Assembly (NCBI RefSeq): GCF_905220565.1
Contig: NC_059417.1
Location: 7,958,018-8,022,017, forward strand
Reading direction: 5' to 3'
Origin: Melitaea cinxia
Lineage: Eukaryota > Arthropoda > Insecta > Lepidoptera > Nymphalidae
DNA length: 64,000 nt
Made by a program: the position numbers and the translations under genes. Under the pieces are notes generated by a model. The model made no database searches, was not told the origin of the DNA, and saw nothing but the letters and a program-made list of their open reading frames with translations. Shown here one piece after another: positions 25,901 through 37,900 of this stretch. How positions within the stretch are numbered: position 1 is the stretch's first letter; the number at the start of each line of letters is the position of its first letter.

Positions 25901-28900
25901 GACGTAGTAAGCCTTGTTTATTATAAAAATATTGTATTAACAAACACCATAACAATGTTTTCATTTGATCTGCTTGTCGTAACCAACCACAGATTCCTAG
26001 ATTTCAGTCATTACAAGTATATCCTATTATTTCTAGACAATACCGCAAACTAATTTCATAATGATTGATTTAACCGACTTACGCGATCAAAAGGAGGGTA
26101 TTGTCTTTCCGTAACCGAGTTCGAAATCGTTCTACATAATATTTCAACAACACTGAATATTGTTTTATCTGTCAATAATTTCCTCATTTTGATGTCTATC
26201 TGATAATTATTGTTTGTTCTCAAACAAGAAATAAATCGATTTCAAATTAATTCGACAAGTAATAAAATGATAATATTAATTATATTAAATTATAAATAAA
26301 TTAATATCTATGACATACACACACGGTGGTCAGTTTCTACGGTAAACAAGTTAATGCTTGTGTTACAGGTAACAGCCGACTGATATATCTATATATTTTT
26401 TTTTCTATAAATACATAGAAATAATACTTGTATATAAATAAATACGTATATCACTTTCAGACTCGAGGCGTAATCAAGGTCAATGCAAACTGCACCAATA
26501 GGTGTAGTCAAATTAAACACTATATATAGTAGGAGAGCTGGTATCAATTTTTGGGTAGGTATTTGAGGCAAGCTGAGAAGTTATCACATACCTCTCCTAG
26601 TATACCCCAACATGAAACTGCAGACCTTGCCGGTGAGTAGCGGGGCTACTAATCAACTCCTGAACAAAAGTTGGTGCCAGCTCTCGGACTCATATAATTT
26701 ATAAGCCATAATTATATCGGTAGTTTTAGTTTTGTTTCAAACCTGTCTTTTGCAAAAAAAAAAAAACAATTACAACGAAAAATCGTCTCTTCTAGTGGTA
26801 TTCTCATCCAGTCTCATTCTTGGCGCTAAACTGAAAAAAAAAAAAAATATATATATATATATTATGGTTTTTAAGTCTTTTTACATTTAATTGTGTCAGT
26901 AGATCGCTAAAGTCAGCGAAATCACGTCGTCGCGTACGTGGAAACAATCGTACAATCGTTTTAATGTTTATTAATTATGCAATTATTTTCATTCTGCTGA
27001 CGCGGTGCGGTGTTTTAAGGGGAAAACGAATAGTGATATTTTGATTGAAAAAAAAACTCAAATATTAATAAATGAATTTTGTTCTGTGTATGTGTATGTG
27101 GATTTATGAATGTTTCTATTATCTATTTATCGTTAGTCTGTCGTATCACATTGTAACATTAAAGTATAATTCGAAAATACTGGTTTTACTACGAATATGA
27201 ATGTGTAGCACACGGTCGTTGGTTCCTAAGGGGTAGATTCGAGGCGTGAATCGAGTCCACGATTCCAGAGCGAAAAGCAACTTCCCTATCAACTGTGCCA
27301 ATGGGTCAATCTGTTTCATAGGTTTTATCAACATCATATATATTAATACGCTAAGGTTAAGATGTTTGCCACCCTTTTTAGAAAAAAACCTCATATTTAC
27401 TCCACATAAATTACATACCATTTTATAGATAAATGCTTGCTCTACCGGCATTCACTTCTAAAGAATTTAAACTGTATAAACAGGAAGGTTAGGTATACGT
27501 TAAGAAGAAGGAAGGCTGTTTTTTTCCTCAAATCAACGCGGGTGAAACCGCAAATAATCAGATTCTTTGTGATGACAGCCCTATATCCACGAATTCTAGG
27601 CGCTTGTGCCTTTTTTTGACATCAGTAATTTGTATTCTGCTTATCTGTGGGCTTTGCATATGATTATACTATTAGTTAGGGAACCATCAATATATCATCT
27701 CCTTTACCCTAAGGTTGCCTGGAAGAGATTACTTCGTAGCGATAAGGTTTTGTTTTTGTACACATTTGTACTGATTATTGTTAATGTTACCTACTTTTTC
27801 TTGGCGTAAAATAAAATGTTATTAGTTCTTGTTAAGAGATCACAAGTCCGAAACTTCGTTGCGAAATTTAGAACGTGGTCTGACGGTGACGATAGTGAGG
27901 ACTTAATCTTTTAGTTCAACTGCGGGTAGGAGAATACAAGTAATTCTCCTACCATAGTAACGATGAGGTGGGTATACTAGCTCGTTGAGACCCGCACGCA
28001 TGTCACCCGTGGTATACTGCCAATATATCAACAAAACTGACACGGCTGACTCGAAATCTTGTTTGGTACTTGGTAGATAATATGAGGTGTCTAGCAAGCG
28101 AGATACATTCTGTATTTACTAATTATATTCTAAGCCTAACGTTATTACAGCATTTTAGTGTTTCTTCTTGAAGCCTAAAAACTCAAATAAGGATGTAATA
28201 ATTAATAGCATCCTGTTGATACAACACTTTTCCTATCACTTTCATTCGAACGAAACAGAAAGTAAAATACAACTTGTTTATATAATATTTTTAGTTTTTT
28301 ATAACAACACTAGATGTGCCCCGCGGTTTCAGTCATGTTAATTTAAGAAAAAATAGGTACTAGAATATTATATAGCCTATAGCCTTCCTTGATAAATGGG
28401 CTAACTAACACTGAAATTATTTTTCAAACCGGACCAGTAGTTCCTGAGATTAACGCGTACAAACAAACAATCAAACACTTCAGCTTTATAATATTAGTAT
28501 AGATGGTGAAAGTAGATTGATTTGTAAATTGCACGATGGATAGACTTCAAGGAAAAATATCCGGGCTAAAAACAAATATATTTTACATATTAAAAAAATA
28601 TATTTAATGAAATCAGATACGATGAATTAAAAAAAAACTTGATTTTTTTTTATCATAAGAATTAATTTATTTTATTAATATGTTTATTGAAATATAAATG
28701 TGAACGCGCAATTTGCACACAGCTTTATTTAATTTACTTATAGTCTTTTGCCCGCGGCTATCTACGCCTGTCAACAATTTTCTTTTAGCGTAATAATATT
28801 TATTTGCCTGAGGGATGAATTTATTTTTAAGAAAAACTAACAGCCCGGACAGATTTCGTTCTTTCAAAAGTTCATAGTAAAATTCAATTTTTTTTGTATT

Positions 28901-31900
28901 AAAACCTTCCGTAGGCCTTAAGGAACATAAAAAAAGGTAAATTAGCCGAATTGGTCGAGCCATTGTCGAGATATGCGCTTAGCAACATTCATTTTAATTT
29001 ATATAGATAATTGAGAATTTTAAATGTACCTTACCTTAAAAAATACACAATCGTTTAATTATTATGCAATGTTATGAAATTTAATATTATAATTTAAATG
29101 CGGATGTCTAATGTCAAGCAACAAACAAAAACGACCTGCCCAGCGTGGTGACTATGGGCAACAAACATGAGTTCAATCCATTCTTGACGCGAACTTGTGG
29201 AGGCCTATGTCCAGCAGTGGACTGCGATACGCTGATGTGATGATGATGATGATGATGTCTAATTTCAAATTTGGTCTTGTTTGTGAAACAACAATAAACA
29301 TGTAAGTAGTACAACAAACACATTTATTCAATTAATAATTTTGTAACCGCCAGTGCGGTGAAGCACACAGTATCGTGTGTGAAGATGATCAAAACGTGTA
29401 CCTAATATTAGAGCACTGCAGGGTGATAATATACATATCAGTGGTTACGAGTGTAAATGTTTAGAAAAAAAATATTTAAATGAATTGATAAAATAGTAGT
29501 AATAAGCACTGATAATTTATGTTTACTTAGTAGGCAATAGTAACTGTGAATCTTCAGCTACTTATATTATTGACCAGTTGACGTTTTTGCTTTTTTTAAG
29601 TAAAACTTTCTTACTCCGCTTGACTTGGAAAGTAAAGCTGGTAAATGACGAGAGCGTTACGAATAGTGTGATCGGGTGAGGTGAACGGAAGTTGAGTTTG
29701 AGAGAATATTAGTGAAGATAGAAAGAGAGAGAGACTTACGTTTTGTATATTACTGTAGCGGCAAGTAAAGGAGTTTTACTTCAATCGTGTGGTCCAAAGG
29801 ACATTCTTTTTTTACTGCCTTTATGGTGAGATTTTGTGTGTTTTACACTGTAGTGTAAATAATAAAGTACTTTCAAAGTCAATTCGCTAGTTATTTTTTT
29901 TTTTTTGTAGTGTGTTTGCGTAATAAATCTCCTGAGAAGTTTTGGTTTTAGAGTTTTTGTAGTTGTTACGTTATATAACTTTCAGTTTTATTGTTGATTC
30001 GGTGTTGATATGTATCCAGTTATCGTAAGGTGACATATTTGCTTGTTGACCTCCTGTTTTTGTATATTTAAGTAATATTAATACACACATACAATTCTAA
30101 CTCTACAAGTGTGTCACTATCTCATTAATAAAACAAACACTCTCCTTGAACTCGAGAAAAAAATAACAAAGCGGTCACTTTCAATGTCAACGCTTATCAT
30201 CTTATCTTGGTAACTATACTATACATAACAGATTGTCACCTCCCACTTTTGAGCAAGCTCTCTTTTTAAACGACTTCAAAAAAGGAGGAGGATATATCTA
30301 TATATATCTGTTTATCATATATCCGTTTTTGATAATTCTTTTTTTGTTGGAAAGGAGATATCCTAAGTGTGGTACAATGATAAGGATCTGATGATGGGAT
30401 CCCAGAGAAATCGAGGAAAACCCTCAATATCCGCAAAATTTTTACTGGGTGTACCGATTTTGATGATTTTTAATTTAATCGAAAGCCGATGTTTATCACG
30501 TGGTCACATTTAAATTTCATCGAGATCTGATTACAACTTTTGGAGTAATCTTTGATAACTTAACTATTTTTTCGTCTACCTACATTGTATTACTTGTCGT
30601 TGTAATTGAAGTCGATTTTTTTTGTCAGCAAACACAGTTATTGACCAAGCTCTCTCTTATGCCTCCTATAATTGAAGCTTTGTCAGCTGTGATATTAATT
30701 AATTTATGGATAGTTTAGAGCTTCATCAGAAATAATTTAAATAGTTCACAGCTATACTATCCCGAGTAGAAATTTTTTCGTCTTCCTTAGAAGGACCGGA
30801 CCAGGCATGCCTGATCAGGACTAGGGATAAGGCATGTAACGCAGATGATTGATCTAGACCTGATCAGGATGAGATGAGATTTCCAGATCAGGAAATCTTA
30901 TCTCATCCTGATCAGCCGGTTTGGTCCGGTCCTTTTAAAAAATACGTAAATTTTTTAAAAGGACCAAGGAGATTTTTGTACACAAGTTTGTAATTCTATT
31001 AATTTACTATTAAATAATATTATTATTTGGACATACAAAAAAGTATACAAGATCAGTCAGAAAAGTATACAAAACTTTTTTGGTTTTAAATCAACAACTT
31101 TGACACCATCTCAGCTGTTGAAATTCTTAATATCAAATTTACAGAATCAATTTTAAATTTCGAATTACAAAAGCTCTATACCAATTGAGGGTATATCAAA
31201 ATTTGTAATTTACATGTTAAAATATGTTAGAGAATAGAAGAGGTACGGAATAAGAATCGTTAAAATAAAGTCTGATAAACAAATCATGTACAGTGGCGTG
31301 CAAAGGTTTTGGGCCACCCTGTTTTTTCAATGCAATTAATTTAATATTCTCTATTTATGAGACATGAATGTTCGTGTGTTTTGGCACTTTTGCAAAAATA
31401 AAAGTAATTATTGAAAAATTTCTATAGAAATCTTTAGAATTGTTGTGATTTGAAACTCGAAAGACCAAAATGCGTCACGATAAATAAACTAACACAATAA
31501 ATATATTACGAGAAGGGAATGAGATAGACTACATTAGCGGTTATTATTATTATCATTATACAGTATATCGATGAAAAAAATCTTTCGTGCGCTACTTTTC
31601 AGAAGTTGCACTTCTGCCGTGTGTGAATTGCACCACACACTTTGTATATAAATATAAATAATACATATATAATCGAACTATAATCAAACTTTTGAGCTGA
31701 AAGAAGGCCAACTGTGTAAAGGGGCTAGCCTAAGTAGTACCTAGTCTAGGATCCAAAATTTCATAAATTGTCGAGTTAAATTCGTGTCATAGATTTCATT
31801 TACTTATTGTTAATGTATTGAGAAATTACCATTACGACAAAATAAAATGATATCACGTTATCTTTCCTCGTGTCTATGCACGAGATAGGATCACATGATT

Positions 31901-34900
31901 TATTGTGATTTTTAAAGCATCTCGAAAATTATCTGTGTTTTACACAGACTTAGGGTTGAGTCATCATTTAAATCTAAAATCCTGTCGATAATGACAGATT
32001 AAATAATAACTATTTGTTCTCAAACAAAAAAAAAAAAAAAAAAACAATAAAATACGAGAAGTTCAATTTACATCGACAAATAGGTTTAGTACGAAGCATA
32101 TTATTAAGAAAAACTCAAAATCTACTCATCAGATCTCACACAAATTAGCACCTTTCGATAAATGAAGAATCACCAAATTACAATCACACCTATTAAAAGT
32201 TATGAGGTAATAAAAAAAATACAGACGAATTGAGACCTCCTCCTTTTTTGAGTTCGGTTAAAAACTAAAAAAACTGTTGGATCAATTTCAAAAAAAATCA
32301 TTCAACAGTAGATCGATTAGGTTTCGTTAACAGTAACAGAGGCTGTATTTTTTGGTCGAGAAAACCGTGTAAGGTATCTGAATATAGGTTTTATTTTATT
32401 TTTATTTTTATAAATTAATATTTTATTGTTACTTATATTACGCTTCAGCCTGTAATATTCTACTACTGGGCATAGGCCTCTTTGCCCATGTAGGAGAAGG
32501 ATCAGAGCTTAATCCACCACGCTGCTCCAATGCGGGTTGACGGATATATTCCCTACTATGGGTAACGATCGCTATCAGGTGCACATGACACGGAGTGCAA
32601 ATTTGAAGCTTAGAAGTCCATCGCGGACCAACAACGTAATGCGTAATTAACATAATATATTAGGATAAGTGTGCGAAATTTTATACTACTCCGTCTGCGT
32701 AATTTTCGTAAAAAGGGGTACAAAGTTTTGGATTCACGTATTAATATATAGGTTATTAAATTCATTCATTTATACATAAATTAAAAAAAATAATACGCTT
32801 ACGCTTCAGCCTGTAATATCCCACTACTGGGCATAGGCCTCTTTCCCCATGTAGGAGAAGGATCAGAGCTTAATCCACCACGCTGTTCCAATGCGGGTTG
32901 GCGGATATATTCCCTACAATGAGTAACGATCGCTATCAGGTGTATATGATAACAACCGGGACCGACGGCTTAACGTGCTCTCCAAGGCACGGTGGGGAGA
33001 CCCACAAGGACTGCACAAACACCCAGACCACGGCAAACATCTGTATGGCCAATACAAATGTTTGTCATGTGCGGGGATCGAACCCGCAACCGCCAGAGCA
33101 ACAGGTACGATCCATGGCTGTGACCGTTGCGCCAACGAGGCGTCTTATTTTATAAAACTAAAAATTTTATGATTTAGCTTCGAGTCAGGGTGGGGCAAGC
33201 GCCCCACCTTGTCTTACTGTGGGTACGCCCATGCCATTCCTAATCACAATCGAAAATTCAACAACATACTCTATTCTTAATTTCTATTTCAATTTAAAAC
33301 TATAAATTATCTTGTCCGTCTACGACATTGGAGCCACCACTATATGCAATCCATATTAAAGTTTTTTATTACTTTCTTTCTCTTTTCTTTGTTTCGAACA
33401 TATTGCACCAAAAAAATGTTGTATGACTTCTTTAGTATCATAAAAATGACAGTCAATGGCTTTGTTTTAAAAGGAGAAATCTGAAGAATCAAATTGTCTG
33501 GGTACCTAATCCATGCGTCTAAGACCGCGGGCATAAAGCTAGTATTCCATATTGACTTTAATGATTGAATAATATGATAAGAACATTCTGAATGCACATA
33601 ATCGGTTTTCAGAAAGTTCCAGTAATCAATAATGTAGGTGTTTTTAAACATTGATAACATAATGCTATTTTTATTATTATCATATGTATTCATTCATATA
33701 GATTTTTATGCAAAACAATATGCATATTTATCTATATGTTTATATAAGAAAGTTTGACGATAACATCGGTGTTTTTATTAGTAAAAAAAATCTTTTAATT
33801 GAAATTATACATTATGCAGCGTTTGTATCTTCGACTGTTACTAAAACACCACAGCACGAATTTGTTCACGAATTCGTCACGGCGGTGTTATCAACGTTGG
33901 GGTCGGTGCGAACGCATTATTTTTAAAATTATTTTGTGTATCTTTTGTAGCTAATTTTTTATTATCTTTAAAGTAAATTTAACAGATACGATAGATTTGA
34001 CATGTGTCAATAGCGGTCTCCGAGACTTCCCTGACAAACTCAATTGAAAAAATCTCCGACATGCAAATTTTACAAAGCGTGTAGTTCATTTTGCAATAGC
34101 CTATGTATTCGGTGATAGCATATGTATTTGTACAAGTCTATGACATATAAAGATTAATAGGAGTCACGTTTTAAATTTACACCGACTGCCGATGCTAAAA
34201 TACTGTCGTAGTTTAGTAACCCTTCGTTCAGATATTCGTGTTTTTATGAGGAAGTTTGTCTTTATGGTTCTTCGTTTAAGCCCTACCTCAAGCATATATA
34301 TATTTATATTTAGATATATTCTACTCAAAATCTGGAGCAGCCCGGGGAAGTACTTCAACTATGTAGAAGATAATAGCTAAATAATACTTACTAATGTTTT
34401 CAAGTAGTGTTGTGTTCCTGTGGTGGGTAAGATGGCCAGAGCTATTGGGGAAGATTGGGTAGGTCGTCAACTCTCTTGCGAGCGTCTTTAGGCTACGGTA
34501 ACCGTTTACCATTAGGTGAGTGGTAGGCTTGTTTGCTGACGTAGTATATAGGTATAGTAAAAGAAGTCTCTTTCTCAGATTAGAAGGCGTATTTTTTTTA
34601 TGCCAAGGGAAATATTTGCTAAACTGCAGTGAGCATTATCCTAAGATTATTTTATTTCTCCTATACCTATAGGAGCTACGTGGTTGCTGTGTGGTTACGG
34701 CATTAAAGAAAATAGCCACCCCTTCTCTTCCCGTGGGTGTCGTAAGAGGCGACTAAGGGATAACACAGTTCCACTACCACCTTGGAACTTAAAAAGCCGA
34801 CCAATGTCCCTGTAACCGTGTGACCTGTAACGAATACTGCGGAGCTTAAGTTAGGCTCTTTAAAATTTTATTGCTATTACATTTATTTTCTGATTACAGT

Positions 34901-37900
34901 TATGAAATACTTATATCATTAAATCTATATCATTATTATGAATACCTTTTATTCCGTTCACAAAAATCCAAACTTTGAACAAAATTTTCTCATATTTGGA
35001 TTTTCAAAGCTTACTTACTGTCTTTTAAATATTATTATTAACTTAAGGTTGTTAATTTAATACTTAAGGTTGATAACACTGGATAATTTTGTTATTATAA
35101 CTTATTGTTAGTTCTTTGAAAATGCCCCTTATCACGAAATAAAGTTTTTAATTTTGGAACGAAGTTCCTTATTAGGGGCGTTGCGGAGGGGTACCCTAGC
35201 CGGCAAAAAATATCCCTAAAGTTAAAAAAAGCATAAGATTTTTATGTATAGTCTATGGATGATGGCTATACAGTGTTTAATGTGTCTACCTCATAACTGT
35301 TATTATTACTACAGTTTGCTATTAACATTATTATATCATTTGATAATTATTATATATTTTTATAAATCATTGTAAATAAAGTCAAGGTGTTAAGATAATT
35401 TTGTAATGTATTTTTTTTAAATTGTTGTCGATAAATTATCATAATAAAAGTATACACTTTTATGTACCCGAATAATTAGTTTCTTTATACATCGAATAGA
35501 ATTTGAAATTAATATTTTATAATTTCATTACAGCCTATACAGTCCACTGTTGGACATAGGCCTTCACAAGTTTACGTCAAAAATAACGTGAACTTAGTGT
35601 TTTGCCCATAGTCACCACGCTGGGCAGGCTGATTTTATAATAAGGAACTTCGTTACTATCTGCTGTCTCACGACACCACTCGGTTATTTGTTTCATCACC
35701 TAAGCACAGCAAAGTAGGCCATTGTCTAAGTAATGGAACATTTCAGTTAAGTTTAAATGATAAGGCTTTTTATCATACCTGACCTAGACTAGAACGTAAT
35801 TAGGACTAACATAAAACGCGTGCGCATCACATGAACAGTCAAAGGTCAATGTTGCACGCAGACGGCGACCAGACGATATCACGCGGATGTATGCTATCAA
35901 TGTCCGACAAATTATTTTCTGTACCAATATCCTGCTTGATATTGGGGTTGTTAAAGTTTTAGAGATAAAAAGCGCCGTTAGATCCGATAAGAGACGTATC
36001 TTTGTGTTATCTTTAGTTAGCTATGCCTCTTTGTTTTACTTGTATGATTTCCGATTTTGTAGGCATGAACATTTAAATACTGGACTTGACGTTGTTATTT
36101 CGAAACTAATCAAAATTGCGGTAAGTTACGCTTCTGTGTGGTTATGGCAGTCTGGCGTAGTTACGGCAGTAAAGAATATTGCCACCTCCTCTCTTCCCGT
36201 GGGTGTCGTAAGAGGCGAATAAGGGATAACACAATTCCACTACCACCTTGGAACTTAAACAGCCGACCGATGGAGGGATAACCATCCAATTGCTGGCTTT
36301 GAAATACACAGGCCGAAGACGGGCAGCAGCGTCTTCAGTACGACAAAGCTAGCCCTGCTGTCACTAACTCGCCTGCCCAGCGTGGTGACTATGGGCAACA
36401 CATAATTATGAGCTCATGCCATTTTTGGCGCGAACTTGTGGAGGCCTATGTCCAGCAGTGATAGGCTGAAGTGATTTGTGTATTAGTTTAGAAAATCAAT
36501 CATAACGTTAATGAAAGTTACACAATGTGGGTACGTAGTTTATCAACCGACAAAGTCTGATACTTTTAAACTGACTTTAATATACATTTTAAAAATAATT
36601 CTTTGGCTACGGTTGTTGCCATGAGCTTGGGCGTGACACACATTAATGTTTATATGTGTTGCTTATTACAAAAAAAAAAAATGGGTAGGTATATCAGTCG
36701 GATAGCCAAAACATAGGCATTAAGTTGACTTGTTGACTATCTTGGACTCTCGACCGTGTTTGGATGATAAAAGAAAAAAAAAATATCACTGTTTATTCAG
36801 TCATAGATAACAATTACATGTTACTCGTGTACTTTTATAACAACCGCTCTGTCGCAGTGGTGCATGTGTCGCCTGAAACACCGACGGTTTGCGGGTTCGA
36901 TTTACGCTCGGGATAGATATTTGTATTTGTACAATTTCCGAATTGGATTGCTATCCTCGTGGGTCTCCCCACCGTGCCTCGGAGAACACGTTAAGCCGTC
37001 GGTCCCGGTTGTTATCATAACTACCTTGTAGCTATCGTTACCTATAGTAGAGAACATATCCGCCAATCCGCAGTGGACCATCGTGGTAGATTAAGCTCCA
37101 ATCCTTCTCTTCCACGAAGAAAGAGGCCTATGTCCATCAGTTGGATGTTACAGGCTGAATGCATTAGTTTTATATCATCGAAACATTTTTAGTTCGTTGT
37201 TCAAAATAACGTGCTGTAAGATATATCAGCAGATGTATATATATATATATATCAGCTTTTAAACTACGAACGACTGTATGCTAACTTGAACCATCCACAA
37301 AACCTGTTAGATTTAGACTAGACTCCTAATGTTACTCACGTATACATTTTTAATTGTATGCTCGTACCGTAAATCATATCCATCATACCTGTATCGGGGT
37401 AGGAAGCGAATTAACAATCCGCGGAAAAGAAAGCAGGGTAACTGCAAACTGCGCCAGCGGGCTAGTCATTTCTTCCACTTCCCATTACCAAAATTTTTAA
37501 TCTATTGTTTCTTATTTAAATATTTAAATTTTTCGAAGTTAAGGGTATTTTTACTAACAATTACAAATCCTTTTCTATTAATTTAAGAATTTTGTCATTA
37601 CGATCGCACCGATCCGATCATTCAGTCACTAAATTAATGCCTGCCTGTAGTGCCAAACTTTTAGAGTCATTCTGAATTATTGAATGAATAGTGCCTGTAT
37701 AGCACGGATGATTTCGCCAAAGTCTCGTAGAATGGGGAGGACACGAGAGGGATTTATTGTTGCGGTCGGGATTATAACTTCAGTACAATTTCACAGTTCA
37801 TAAAAATGGTAGGTATATTTGGTTTACCCTTAACGTAGGACAACGAAGACGTTAAAAATACAATATAAACACATATATTGTTAGAAATATACTTACTCTT

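Larger units (their letters stand above)
25251..35290 (+). repeat. Tandem unit 3 (about 10.04 kb, mosaic)
   Basis: From 25251 to about 28895 it matches units 1 and 2 base for base by eye. From a poly-T run at 28888-28895 (8 T against 11) onward it carries many substitutions and small indels, for example Arg for Trp in the short frame at 28667-28963. It also holds two SINE copies (32438-33143) that units 1 and 2 lack, and different DNA at 34800-35030. Its right end reads GTGTCTACC|TCATAACTG, so unique sequence resumes at about 35291. Confidence 0.9.

Noticed and set aside
33060..33140. tRNA gene suggested by A-box and B-box motifs
   Set aside because: The boxes belong to the head of a SINE found in several copies. 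No complete cloverleaf with an acceptor stem and anticodon loop is evident.
33340..33693. 117-codon minus-strand frame, at first reminiscent of the C-terminus of an insect receptor
   Set aside because: The same region is interrupted in units 1 and 2, and it contains an ACTAGCTTTATGCCCGCGG repeat core, so the open frame is accidental.
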